Below are positions 23,260 through 32,023 of a stretch of 64,000 nucleotides of DNA, piece by piece. The notes under the pieces were generated by a model that saw only the letters and a list, made by a program, of their open reading frames with translations, was not told the origin of the DNA and did not search any database. This DNA is from Ruixingdingia sedimenti (GTDB taxonomy: Bacteria; Pseudomonadota; Alphaproteobacteria; Rhodobacterales; Rhodobacteraceae), in the NCBI RefSeq assembly GCF_031432425.1, contig NZ_JAVKPH010000011.1, forward strand, positions 54,116 to 118,115, read 5' to 3'. The position numbers and the translations under genes were made by a program. The stretch's first letter is position 1. Every line of letters begins with the position of its first letter.

Positions 23260-24060
23260 ATGCGCATCCCCCTTCTTCCTGCCCTGACCTTCGGCCTTCT
23301 GGCGCTGGCCGCGCCCGCCGCGGCGCAATCGCGCGCGCAGCTGGTCGAGGCTTTCGCGGGCGAATGGTACGTGTTCGACAGCCTGCTGGCGCGCGACGGC
23401 AATCCCTGCGCGCTGGTGTTCAGGAAGGATCCGGTGTCGGCCGACGGGCGCATGGCGGCGGCGATGCAAGGCTGCACCGACGCCATCGGCGCGATCGCGT
23501 CGTGGAGCGTCGAGGGCGGGGTGTTGCGGCTTTTCGATGCCGGCGACGAACAGCGCGCCGAACTGGGCGGCAGCCAGCGGCGCATCACCGGGGTGACGAT
23601 GCCTGGCCAGAAGGGGCTGGTGGTGGAACGCGCCGGCGGCGACGGCGCGGCGCAGGACATCGCGATGGCGGTGCAGCGCCACCGCTGCTATTACGTCGGC
23701 ACCACCGCCACCTGCGCGACCGGGGCAGAGCGCGCGCCCCCCGCCTTTTCCGCCGCCGGCGGACCGCTGGCCGAGATCGAGATGCTGGGCAATCTCGTCG
23801 TGCGCAACCAGCCCCGGCGCGATGCCAGCACCATCGGCACCATCCCGGCGGGCGCCTGCATCAAGGTCAACCAGTGCCTCACCGCCTCGGACGGCATCTG
23901 GTGCCGGGCGCGGTTCGGCGAGGTCACGGGGTGGCTGGCGAAAACCGCGGTGCGGCAGGGCGAATGGCCGATCATCACCTATCGCAACACCTGCCCTGCG
24001 CCCGCGGAAGCCGCCGACGCGGCCCCCGCCCCCGCCCCGGCCGCGAAACCCGCCCCCTGA
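23260..24060 (+). CDS. Secreted AprI/Inh-like plus SH3-like domain protein
   Basis: Exported protein of 266 residues. After the signal peptide (LTFGLLALAAPAAA), residues about 25-115 resemble the AprI/Inh protease-inhibitor beta-barrel: AGEWYVFDSLLARDGNPCALVF, GCTDAIGAIASWSVEGGVLRLFD, with the two cysteines usual in that fold. Residues about 170-235 are a bacterial SH3 domain (LGNLVVRNQPRRDASTIGTI, GIWCRARFGEVTGWLAKTAV). The tail is alanine/proline-rich. It follows csgH by 41 bases and may be the last gene of the csg operon. A function in protecting fibres from proteolysis or in binding the wall is speculation. Confidence 0.7.
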   Translation: MRIPLLPALTFGLLALAAPAAAQSRAQLVEAFAGEWYVFDSLLARDGNPCALVFRKDPVSADGRMAAAMQGCTDAIGAIASWSVEGGVLRLFDAGDEQRAELGGSQRRITGVTMPGQKGLVVERAGGDGAAQDIAMAVQRHRCYYVGTTATCATGAERAPPAFSAAGGPLAEIEMLGNLVVRNQPRRDASTIGTIPAGACIKVNQCLTASDGIWCRARFGEVTGWLAKTAVRQGEWPIITYRNTCPAPAEAADAAPAPAPAAKPAP

Positions 24061-24084
24061 CGCAAGGGGCCGCCGGCGCAGCGG

Positions 24085-25425
24085 TCAGAACCGGGTCGTC
24101 AGCCCGACCGAGGCGCCGAGGTTGCGGTAGCGGTTCAGCACCACGGTGGATTTCTGCCTTTCCCAGTTGAGCCGCAGCACCGGGGCGAAACCGCGCCAGG
24201 ACCAGTTCTGGTTGGTCAGTTCCGCCTGCACCATCATGCGGCGGTCGCGGCGTTCCACCCCGAACAGCGGGTGCAGCCCCTCGTGATCGTTGGCGTCCAG
24301 CAGGAGGTCGAGCCCCAGCCGCAGCCCGCCGTCGAAAAGGTACTGCCCGCCGATATTGACCCCCGCGCCCGTTCCCGACAGCCAGGGCCGGTCGCTCGAC
24401 CGGTCCTCGATCCGCGCGCCGAAACGCAGGTGCAGGCGCGCGGTCGCCATATGGGTGAATTGCAGCGACAGCGCGGTGCGCTGCTGTTCGCCGCGCTGCG
24501 CGCCGTAGTCCAGCCTTTCGGTCAGCAACTGCCCCCAGAAGGTGGACCGCGCGCCGATGTCGCGGGCATAGCTCGCCGACACGCCCGTCCCGGTGCTGTA
24601 GAGCGTGGGGGTGCGCACAATCTGTCCGGCGGGCGTCAGCATCAGTTGCTTGTCGTTCAGCCAGCGGCGGGTGGCGAACACCTCTGCCGTCACGCGCTGG
24701 CCCTGATCGGCAAAGCGCAGCAACCCGGCCTCGACCCGCAGCGACATGTCGTCGGGCGCGCGGCTGTCGAAGAACCGGCCCTGCACGGAAAAGCCCAGCC
24801 GCCCGCGCAGATCCTGCCCCAGCCGCGGCAGCGCCGCCAGCCCGAAGCCGAGTTCCACCCCGTTCGCGGGCTGTTCGCGCGCGGCCGGGCGGATGCCCAG
24901 CACCCAGCCGCCCACCGTCACCCGTTCCGCCGCCGTGCGCCGGGCAGCGTTGCTTTCGGGAACGATGGCGAAGCGGAAATGCCCTTCCCAGTTCTTGCGG
25001 CGGTCGAGCGTGTCGATGCGCGCCTGCACCTGACCCAGCACATCGGGCGGCAAGCCCGCGCCGCGCGACAGTTCGAAATGATAGCGCGCGCGGTCGTCCT
25101 GCCCGGCCTGCGCCAGCGCCGCGGCCAGTTCCAGCCGATAGCGCACCTCCTGCGGGCGCAGCGCCACCAGCCGTTCCAGCGGCGCGATGGCGGCGCGCGG
25201 GCGGCCCTGCCGGCCATAGGCGAAGGCGAGCGCCCGGAGCCGGCGGATCTCGTCCGCCTCCGTCCCGGGGCGCAGGGGTTCGAGCAGGGCGATGGCGGTC
25301 TCTGCCTGCCCGGAAGCGGCGGCGCGTTCCGCGGCGGCAAGCGTGGCGGCGGCCGGATCGGCGCGCGCGGCCAGCGGCGGCAGCAGGCAGAAGATCAGCG
25401 CGGCAATCCACGGGCGCAGGGCCAT
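24085..25425 (-). CDS. Slam-type outer-membrane lipoprotein translocator (DUF560 family)
   Basis: Surface lipoprotein assembly modulators move specific lipoproteins across the outer membrane. The protein is 446 residues. Signal peptide (ALIFCLLPPLAARA), then TPR-like helices (residues about 25-140: ALAFAYGRQGRPRAAIAPLERL, RLELAAALAQAGQDDRARYHFE), then a C-terminal beta-barrel of about 290 residues with alternating strands, ending in the outer-membrane-type phenylalanine (GASVGLTTRF). TPR plus 14-strand barrel is the Slam architecture. It lies 140 bases downstream of a glycine-anchored lipoprotein on the same strand, the usual client-then-Slam order. No good ribosome site is seen, so the start is provisional. 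Confidence 0.85.
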   Translation of the reverse strand: MALRPWIAALIFCLLPPLAARADPAAATLAAAERAAASGQAETAIALLEPLRPGTEADEIRRLRALAFAYGRQGRPRAAIAPLERLVALRPQEVRYRLELAAALAQAGQDDRARYHFELSRGAGLPPDVLGQVQARIDTLDRRKNWEGHFRFAIVPESNAARRTAAERVTVGGWVLGIRPAAREQPANGVELGFGLAALPRLGQDLRGRLGFSVQGRFFDSRAPDDMSLRVEAGLLRFADQGQRVTAEVFATRRWLNDKQLMLTPAGQIVRTPTLYSTGTGVSASYARDIGARSTFWGQLLTERLDYGAQRGEQQRTALSLQFTHMATARLHLRFGARIEDRSSDRPWLSGTGAGVNIGGQYLFDGGLRLGLDLLLDANDHEGLHPLFGVERRDRRMMVQAELTNQNWSWRGFAPVLRLNWERQKSTVVLNRYRNLGASVGLTTRF

Positions 25426-25565
25426 CGGGCGGTCATCCGGTCTGTCGGTGGGGGCGGCGGGTCTGCCGATACACACCCGGGCCACGCGGGGTACACGGGC
25501 CGCGCAGCCCGGGGCGGATCGCGGGCCGGGACCCCAGTATCCCCGCCCGCGGTCAAATCCTGCGG

Positions 25566-26240
25566 TCAGTTCTGTTCCAGATAGAACGTGCCGCCGATGG
25601 TTGTATCGAACAGGGCCGGATTGGTGCTGCCCTGTTCGCGCGCGCCGCCCGAGACGGCGCCGATCATCGCATTGGCCCCCGGCCCGAAGAAGCTGCCGCC
25701 CATCAGCACGTTGACCTCGTTCACCGTGCCATCCGACGCGGTCAGGTCGCCGCCCATGTTGAACTGGAACGAGCCGACCTGGGTTTCGGGCACGTTCACC
25801 CCGCCCACATTCATCGCCGGGTTCACCACGCGCTGGATCGCACCGCCGCCGAGGGTGGAATCCACCTGCAACTCGCCGGTGAGGTTCTCGCTCTGCCCAC
25901 CCTGCGTAATGACGAAGTTCGACGCCGTGCCCGAGAACGGGTCGGCGGTCTGCCCGTCGGTCCAGTCGACGGAAATGGCGAGATCGCCCTCGACCACACC
26001 GGTTTCGCCGTTCGACACCGTCGCGTCCGTGACATCGGCGCGCAGGCGGCCGGAATAATCGGCCTGCAAGCGGGTGGGCATGTCCGAGGTGGGTGCCCGG
26101 CCCGAAACACGGTCGAACTCGGCCTGGTAGTCGCCCCCACCGCCGCCGCCCCCACCGCCCCCGCCACCGCCGTTGCCCATGCACCCGGCGACGAGCGCCA
26201 CCGCACCCAGGCTGCCCATCAGCCTCGCAAATTGTTTCAT
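25566..26240 (-). CDS. Surface lipoprotein with glycine anchor, TbpB-like barrel (Slam client)
   Basis: Lipoprotein of 224 residues. The start follows GGGGAGAG. The signal ends in a lipobox (ALVAGC), followed by MGN and an uninterrupted run of thirteen glycines. A domain of about 200 residues follows, rich in GT/GS turns: YSGRLRADVTDATVSNG, FSGTASNFVITQGG, GGSFFGPGANAMIGAVSGGA and FDTTIGGTFYL. The GGSFFGP-AxxIGG pattern is that of TbpB-like/factor-H-binding-type eight-strand barrels. With the adjacent Slam gene this indicates display on the outer leaflet. The ligand is unknown; the domain is much smaller than TbpB. Confidence 0.85.
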   Translation of the reverse strand: MKQFARLMGSLGAVALVAGCMGNGGGGGGGGGGGGGDYQAEFDRVSGRAPTSDMPTRLQADYSGRLRADVTDATVSNGETGVVEGDLAISVDWTDGQTADPFSGTASNFVITQGGQSENLTGELQVDSTLGGGAIQRVVNPAMNVGGVNVPETQVGSFQFNMGGDLTASDGTVNEVNVLMGGSFFGPGANAMIGAVSGGAREQGSTNPALFDTTIGGTFYLEQN

Positions 26241-26312
26241 GTCTCTCCCCTGTACAAAACGGGCCGGATACCGGCCGCGACCGTTATGTGCCGCGACTTG
26301 CCGCAACGTCTC

Positions 26313-26384
26313 CCCCCCGTTCGGGGGGTGGGATTCCGTCCCCCCGGTGTTAAGCAACGAAAACTCTGGCCTGTCAGAGTTTTC
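26313..26384. promoter_or_regulatory. Divergent promoter region with two inverted repeats
   Basis: Lies between the lipoprotein and kinase genes. It contains CCCCCC-GTTC-GGGGGG (26313-26328) and a perfect 10-base inverted repeat GAAAACTCTG/CAGAGTTTTC with a 6-base loop (26359-26384), ending 18 bases before the kinase start. It is a candidate binding site for the response regulator or a 5' leader structure. Confidence 0.5.
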
Positions 26385-26402
26385 AGGGCCAATCTGCAAC
26401 CG

Positions 26403-28577
26403 ATGCGCCATGTGTTGACCCCCGGTTCCGTCCTGTTTTCGGCCGTGCTTCTGGGCCTGGTTCAGGTTGGGCTGGTGGTCTGGCTGGCGACGCAGCAACC
26501 CTGGGCCGGCCTGTCGCTGCGCGCGGATCCCGGCAGCACGACGCTCAGCATCGCGCGTGTGGCGGGGGCGGGCCCGGCGGCGGGGCTGGCCGCGGGGGCG
26601 CCGGCCACCGCGATCGTGACCCCCGACGGGCGGCGCATCGTGCTGGAACCGGCGGATGTGATCGAGGAACCCGACATGCTCGGCAGCGTGCCCGCGCTGC
26701 GCCGTTTCTACGACCGGCAGGAGGCATTGGCCGGGGCGCTGGCGGCGGCGCGCGACGGCCCCCTGCGGCTGGAGCCCTCGGGTCAGGTGATCCGGCCCGC
26801 GCCCAGGCGCCCGGTGTCGGACCTGCCGGTCAGCTTCTGGACCCAGATCGGCGTCGGGCTGGCGGGGATCTGGCTGGGGGCCTGGGTCGCCTCGCTGCGG
26901 CTGCGCGAGCTTTCGGCCTGGATGTTCCTGCTGGCGGGATGGGGGCTGGCGCTGGCGGCGCATAGCGCGGCGCTTTACAGCACGCGGGAACTGGCGCTGC
27001 CGGCGGATGTGTTCGCGCTGGCCAGCCGGGTGAATGCCACCGGCACGCTGACCTTCGGCATCGGCATGGTGACGCTGTTCCTGCTCTATCCCCGGCGGGT
27101 GGTGCGCGGCGCGCTGACCGCCCTGCCGGCGCTGCTGATCGGGGGATGGATCCTGCTGATGCAGGTCGACGACTGGCCGCGCCATGTGCCGCAGATGCCG
27201 ACGGCGGTGTCGGTGACGATGCTGGTGCTGCTGGCGGTGATCCTGGCGCAGGTGCTGATGGCGCGGCGCGACCCTTCGGCGCGGGCGATGCTGGGCTGGT
27301 TCGGCCTGTCGGTCGCGGTGGGGGCAGGGGCCTTCGTGCTGACGGTGATCCTGCCCACCGTGCTCGACCGTCCGCCGCTGGTGGAACAGAGCACGGGGTT
27401 CCTGTTCTTCCTGCTGATCTATGCCGGGCTCGCGCTCGGCATCGCGCGGTACCGGCTGTTCGATCTGGCGGACTGGTCGTTCCGCATCCTGTTCTATGTG
27501 GGCGGCGTGCTGCTGCTTCTGGCGCTGGACGTGGCGCTGGTCTACGGCCTCGCGCTCGACCGCGGGCCGGCGCTCGGCCTGTCGCTGGCGCTGGTGGGGC
27601 TGGTCTATCTGCCGCTGCGCGAACGCATGGCGGTCTGGCTGCGCCGCGACCGGGCGCTTTCGGCAGAGGATCTTTATGCCCGGCTGACCGCCGTGGCCCA
27701 TGCCGTCACCCCCGAAGAGGCGCAGGCGCGCTACGAGGGCCTGTTCCGCGAGGTGTTTGCGCCGCTGTCCATCGCCCCCTTGCCCGACACCCTGTCCCCC
27801 GAGGTCCATCTGGCCGACGGCGGCGAGGCGCTGGAACTGCCGCCGGGTGCGGGGCTGCCGGGGCTGCGGCTGCACTGGGCGCGGCGGGGGACGCGGCTCT
27901 TTTCGTCGGCCGACAGGCGGCAGGCGGCGCTGCTGCTGACGCTGCTGCACGGGGCTATCGACCAGCACCGCCGCCATGCCGCCGCGGTCGAGGGCGAACG
28001 CCACCGCATCAACCGCGACATGCACGACAACATCGGCGTGCTGCTGATGAGCGCGCTGCACAGTTCGGGCATCGACCGCAAGGACCGCCTGATCCGCCAG
28101 ACGCTGAGCGACCTGCGCGAGATCATCGCCAATCCCAGCCACCAGCCCTGGCAACTGCCGCGCCTGGTGGCCGACCTGCGGGCGGAAATCGGCGAACATC
28201 TGGCGGCGGCCGACATCGCGCTCGACTGGCAGGACACGGATCTGCCGGAGGTCACGTTGCGGCCCCAGACGGTGCACACGCTGCGCGCGATCCTGCGCGA
28301 GGGCACGTCGAACCTGCTGCGCCATTCGGGGGCCACGCGGGCGCGGGTGCGGCTGGCGGCAGAGGACGGCACGCTGGCGATCGAACTGGCCGACAACGGG
28401 CGCGGCCTTTCCGGCGAACCGGGGCAGAACGGCAACGGCCTGGGCAATCTGCGCGCCCGGGTGGAACAATGCGGCGGCCGGTTCGAGGTTGCGGCCGAAC
28501 CCACGGGCACGGCGCTGCGCGCCCGCCTGCCGCTGCCCCCCTGTCCGCCCGACCCCGACCGGAGTCTTGCGGCATGA
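26403..28577 (+). CDS. Multi-pass membrane sensor histidine kinase (NarX/HisKA_3 type)
   Basis: Protein of 724 residues. One N-terminal membrane helix is followed by an exported segment with PDZ-like character (LSIARVAGAGPAAGLAAGAPAT), then seven or more hydrophobic helices (about residues 145-400). A cytoplasmic linker leads to the dimerisation box EGERHRINRDMHDNIGVLLM, where His in DMHDN is the expected phosphorylation site, and a HATPase domain (REGTSNLLRHSG, ADNGRGLSG, GNGLGNLRARVEQCGG). It overlaps the response-regulator gene by four bases. Being divergent from the Slam/lipoprotein pair suggests it may sense envelope state and control surface-protein genes; this is not shown. Confidence 0.88.
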   Translation: MRHVLTPGSVLFSAVLLGLVQVGLVVWLATQQPWAGLSLRADPGSTTLSIARVAGAGPAAGLAAGAPATAIVTPDGRRIVLEPADVIEEPDMLGSVPALRRFYDRQEALAGALAAARDGPLRLEPSGQVIRPAPRRPVSDLPVSFWTQIGVGLAGIWLGAWVASLRLRELSAWMFLLAGWGLALAAHSAALYSTRELALPADVFALASRVNATGTLTFGIGMVTLFLLYPRRVVRGALTALPALLIGGWILLMQVDDWPRHVPQMPTAVSVTMLVLLAVILAQVLMARRDPSARAMLGWFGLSVAVGAGAFVLTVILPTVLDRPPLVEQSTGFLFFLLIYAGLALGIARYRLFDLADWSFRILFYVGGVLLLLALDVALVYGLALDRGPALGLSLALVGLVYLPLRERMAVWLRRDRALSAEDLYARLTAVAHAVTPEEAQARYEGLFREVFAPLSIAPLPDTLSPEVHLADGGEALELPPGAGLPGLRLHWARRGTRLFSSADRRQAALLLTLLHGAIDQHRRHAAAVEGERHRINRDMHDNIGVLLMSALHSSGIDRKDRLIRQTLSDLREIIANPSHQPWQLPRLVADLRAEIGEHLAAADIALDWQDTDLPEVTLRPQTVHTLRAILREGTSNLLRHSGATRARVRLAAEDGTLAIELADNGRGLSGEPGQNGNGLGNLRARVEQCGGRFEVAAEPTGTALRARLPLPPCPPDPDRSLAA

Positions 28578-29221
28578 AACATGTGCTGGTCGTCGAGGAC
28601 ATCGCCGAAACCCGCCGCTGGCTGGCCGATATCGCCGCCACCGCCTTTCCCGGCGCGACGGTGGACAGCGCGGGGTCGCTGCGCGCCGGACGCGGGCTGC
28701 TGACGCGGACTTTCGACCTGGCGCTGATCGACCTCGGCCTGCCGGACGGGTCGGGGCTCGACATCCTGCGCCAGATCCGGGCGGCGGGCGAACCCACGAT
28801 CTGCGTGGTGACGACGGTGATGGGCGACGACGCCAGCGTGGTGGCGGCGCTGTCGGCGGGGGCCGACGGCTATCTGCTGAAGGAAAACGAGGCTGCGGTG
28901 CTGATCCGGCAACTGGGGCAGCTGTCGATGGGCATCCCCGCGCTGTCCCCGGCCATCGCCCGGCGGATCATGGAACATTTCCGCTACACCGGCCCGGTGG
29001 CGGAGGCGGGCGCGACGCTGACCGACCGCGAAACCGAGGTGCTGGCGCTGATCGCGCGGGGCCTGCGCAATGTCGAGGTCGCGGCCCAGATGGGCATCGC
29101 GGAAACGACCGTCGCGGGCTATATCAAGATCATCTACCGCAAGCTCGGCATCGGTTCGCGCGCCGAAGCCGCCTGGCACGCCGCGCGCCTCGGCCTGAAC
29201 GAACCGCCGATGCCGCGCTGA
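28574..29221 (+). CDS. LuxR/NarL-family response regulator
   Basis: Protein of 215 residues. The N-terminal receiver domain holds HVLVVEDIAETRR with acidic residues, LALIDLGLPDGSG with the phosphoacceptor aspartate, VTTVMGD and GADGYLLKE with the conserved lysine. The C-terminal LuxR helix-turn-helix is TLTDRETEVLALIARGLRNVEVA, then ETTVAGYIKIIYRKLGI. Its start is coupled to the kinase stop (ATGA), so the two form a cognate pair. Confidence 0.94.
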   Translation: MKHVLVVEDIAETRRWLADIAATAFPGATVDSAGSLRAGRGLLTRTFDLALIDLGLPDGSGLDILRQIRAAGEPTICVVTTVMGDDASVVAALSAGADGYLLKENEAAVLIRQLGQLSMGIPALSPAIARRIMEHFRYTGPVAEAGATLTDRETEVLALIARGLRNVEVAAQMGIAETTVAGYIKIIYRKLGIGSRAEAAWHAARLGLNEPPMPR

Positions 29222-29356
29222 TCCTTCCCGAAACCGCCCGGCGCCTGCCGCATGCCCGCAGCGGGGCGGCGGGCGGAGTACCATGCGGATGGGATATACG
29301 CCGGCCCCTGCGGCGGGCCTGATCGGCGCTGCTTTGCCCGAAGGAACCCGTCCCCG

Positions 29357-30538
29357 ATGACCCGACCTGACGCCCCCCGCGCGCCGCATGCCATGCTCTG
29401 GGCGCTGATGACCGGCAATCTGGTCATCGGCACGGGGGTGATGCTGCCCTCGGGCCTGCTGACCGGGCTGATGGCGGATTTCGCCATCCCGGCGGAAACC
29501 GCGGGGCTGGTGGTGCTGGTGGGCGCGGTCGTCGTGGCGGTGGGGGCGCCGGTGCTGGCCTGGGCGACGACGCGGGTGGACCGGCGGCGGCTGCTGGTCG
29601 CGGCGCTGGCGATCTATGCCCTGGGGCATCTGGCCGCCGCGCTGGTGCCGGGGTTCGTGCCGCTCTTGGTGCTGCGGGCGCTGACGGTGGTGGGGGCGGC
29701 GATCTTTACCCCGCAGGCGGCGGCGACAGCGGGGCTGATCGTCACCCCGCAGCGCCGCGCGGCGGCGATCGCCTTCATCATGACCGGCTGGTCGCTGGCC
29801 CCGGTGGTGGGCCTGCCGCTGGGCAGCCTGCTGGGCGATGTCCTCGGCTGGCGCGCGGCCTTTGCGGGGCTGGCGGTCCTGTCGGCGCTGGCCGCCGTGG
29901 CGGTCGCGTTCACCTTGCCGCGCGGGCTGCGGGTGGAGCCGCTGGTGCTGTCGTCCTGGACCCGGGTCCTGCGCAGCCCGGCGCTGATGTGCGTGCTGGG
30001 GGTGACGCTCTGTTCGCTGGCGGGACAGTTCGTGCCGATGGCCTATCTGGCGCCGCTTTTGCAGGATGTGTTCGGCGCGGGGGCGGGGGAACTGGCGCTG
30101 GTCTTCGTCCTGCTGGGGATCACCGGGGTGATCGGCAACCAGGCCGCGGGCTGGCTGGTGGGCCGCTGGGGCGTGGGGCGCGGGGTGATGGTGTCGCTGG
30201 TCCTGATCGCGGCGGGGCTGGTGGTGACGGCGGCGGGGTTCGGGCGGTTCGAGCTGTTCCTGCTGGGCGTCTGCATCTGGGGCCTTGCCGCCTTCGCGGT
30301 CAATTCGTTGCAGCAGGGGCGGCTGGTGGTGCTGGCGCCGGCGCTGGCCTCTGCCACCGTCGCGCTCAACACCTCGGTGGTCTATCTGGGGCAGGCGGTG
30401 GGCACCGGGATCGGCGGCGTGCTGATCGCGCGCGGCGGCGTGACGGCGGCGCTGCCGCTGGCGGGGGCGGTGCTTCTGGGGCTGGCGCTGGTGCTGTCGG
30501 TGGTGGCCGCGCGGGCGCGGGCGCCCGCGCAAGGGTGA
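29357..30538 (+). CDS. MFS transporter, drug:H+ antiporter-like (AraJ type)
   Basis: Twelve-helix inner-membrane permease of 393 residues. The start at 29357 follows AAGGAACCCG. Typical MFS features are the loop VDRRRLLVAALAIYALG after helix 2, VTPQRRAAAIAFIMTGWSLAPVVGLPLGSLLGDVLGWR (helices 5-6), and a second half beginning after SSWTRVLR. The best guess is sugar or drug efflux. It follows the response regulator by 135 bases on the same strand. Confidence 0.88.
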   Translation: MTRPDAPRAPHAMLWALMTGNLVIGTGVMLPSGLLTGLMADFAIPAETAGLVVLVGAVVVAVGAPVLAWATTRVDRRRLLVAALAIYALGHLAAALVPGFVPLLVLRALTVVGAAIFTPQAAATAGLIVTPQRRAAAIAFIMTGWSLAPVVGLPLGSLLGDVLGWRAAFAGLAVLSALAAVAVAFTLPRGLRVEPLVLSSWTRVLRSPALMCVLGVTLCSLAGQFVPMAYLAPLLQDVFGAGAGELALVFVLLGITGVIGNQAAGWLVGRWGVGRGVMVSLVLIAAGLVVTAAGFGRFELFLLGVCIWGLAAFAVNSLQQGRLVVLAPALASATVALNTSVVYLGQAVGTGIGGVLIARGGVTAALPLAGAVLLGLALVLSVVAARARAPAQG

Positions 30539-30688
30539 CGGCATGCGGCTGCGGTTGACAATGCCGCGGGGGCGGCCTTTGCTGACGCCGCGGACCCGGC
30601 GCAGGAGGAGCGCCCCCGCAACGGGAATGCGACAGGCCCGCCGCCCCATGGCAGGCGCCGCCGGTTCGGGGCAGGAGATTGGACAGCG

Positions 30689-31939
30689 ATGACGGTGGGG
30701 ATTGCGGGTGCGGCCGGTACGGCCGGAGGGGGACTTGCGCCCCGGGCGCGGGGGAACCTGCTGCTGCTGGCGGGATGTCAAGCGCTGGGGCAGGCGGCGA
30801 ACACGATGATGTTCGCGGCCACCGCGCTGTCGGTCGTCACCTTCTACGACAACCGCGATCTGGCCACGCTGCCGATGACGATGCAGCATCTGGGCATCAT
30901 GCTGTGGGTGTTTCCGGCCTCGCTTCTGATGCAGCGGATCGGGCGGCGCGCGGGCTTCATGCTGGGCGCGGTGGTGGGTCTGGTGGGCGCGGGCATCGTG
31001 GGGCTGGGGCTCTACCTCGCCAGTTTCGTCACCATGTGCCTGGGCGCGGTGGTGTTGGGCTATGCGGTGGCGAATGTGCACATGTACCGCTTCGCCGCGG
31101 TGGAACTGGTGCCGGGCGCCTATCGTGCGCAGGCGATTTCCTGGGTCACGGCGGGGGGCGTGGTCGCGGGGATCATCGGGCCGGGGCTGGTGCGCTGGTC
31201 GCATGACCAGATCCTGCCGCTTTACCTGATGACCTATGCGGTGATGGCGGGGCTGCATCTGCTGAGCATCCTCGGCATGGCCTTCATCCGCTTTCCCGCC
31301 ATCGCCGCCCCGCCCCCGCCGGGCATCGCCCCGCGCCCCGAGGAGGCGCCCCGCCCGCTGCGGGTGATCGCGGCGCAGCCCCGGTTCGTCGCCGCGGTGC
31401 TGGCCGCGATGGTCGCCTATGGCGCGATGGCCTTCCTGATGGGGGCCTCGCCGCTGGCCATCGTCGCCTGCGGCCTGCCGCATGCCGAGGCGCATTGGGT
31501 GCTGTTCCTGCATGTGATGGGGATGTTCGTGCCCTCTTTCTTCACCGGCAGCCTGATCGCGCGCTATGGCACGACGCAGGTGATGCTGGCCGGGGTGGCG
31601 ATCCTCGCCCTTGGCATCGTCGTGGCGCTGATGGGCGAGAGTGCCTGGCATTTCCGCATCTCGATGACGCTGAACGGCGTGGGCTGGAACTTCGTCTTCG
31701 TCGGCGCGACGACGCTGGTGACGACCTGCTACAGGCTGAGCGAGCGGGGAAAGGTGCAGGCGCTGAACGATTTCATGGTGTTCGGCACCACGGCGCTGGC
31801 GACCTTCCTGGCGGGGTTCCTGCAGGAACGGCTGGGGTGGTACCCGCTGAACTGGTTCGGGGTGATCCTCTGCGTGATCATGCTGGGTGCGGTGGTCTGG
31901 CTGCGGATGCAGCGGGAACCGGCGGGGGCGGCCGGGTAG
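30689..31939 (+). CDS. MFS transporter of unknown substrate
   Basis: Protein of 416 residues with a CAGGAGA ribosome site. An alanine/glycine-rich head of about 20 residues precedes twelve predicted helices. The MFS loop after helix 2 reads LLMQRIGRRAGFMLGAVVG. A proline-rich central loop (AAPPPPGIAPRPEEAPRPLR) separates the halves. The stretch NFVFVGATTLVTTCYRLSERGKVQALNDF resembles riboflavin/YfcJ-like MFS members but the substrate cannot be assigned. It ends 36 bases before repeat copy E, which separates it from a convergent gene. Confidence 0.87.
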   Translation: MTVGIAGAAGTAGGGLAPRARGNLLLLAGCQALGQAANTMMFAATALSVVTFYDNRDLATLPMTMQHLGIMLWVFPASLLMQRIGRRAGFMLGAVVGLVGAGIVGLGLYLASFVTMCLGAVVLGYAVANVHMYRFAAVELVPGAYRAQAISWVTAGGVVAGIIGPGLVRWSHDQILPLYLMTYAVMAGLHLLSILGMAFIRFPAIAAPPPPGIAPRPEEAPRPLRVIAAQPRFVAAVLAAMVAYGAMAFLMGASPLAIVACGLPHAEAHWVLFLHVMGMFVPSFFTGSLIARYGTTQVMLAGVAILALGIVVALMGESAWHFRISMTLNGVGWNFVFVGATTLVTTCYRLSERGKVQALNDFMVFGTTALATFLAGFLQERLGWYPLNWFGVILCVIMLGAVVWLRMQREPAGAAG

Positions 31940-31974
31940 GGCGGGGCCGGTGGCGGGGGCGGCGCCGGGGCGCT

Positions 31975-32012
31975 GCCCCGGACCCCGGGATATTTAGGGA
32001 CAGAAAATGAAC
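31975..32012. repeat. Intergenic repeat copy E, single arm
   Basis: Contains GGGATATTTAGGGACAGAA then AATGAA (31987-32012), identical in its core to the left arm of copy C, preceded by GCCCCGGACCCC. No inverted partner is visible. It lies between two convergent genes. Confidence 0.7.
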
Positions 32013-32023
32013 CGGGACGGGTT

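Noticed and set aside
27731..31651. 1306-codon open frame opposite the response regulator and the two MFS genes
   Set aside because: Antisense shadow of high-GC coding sequence with no family features.
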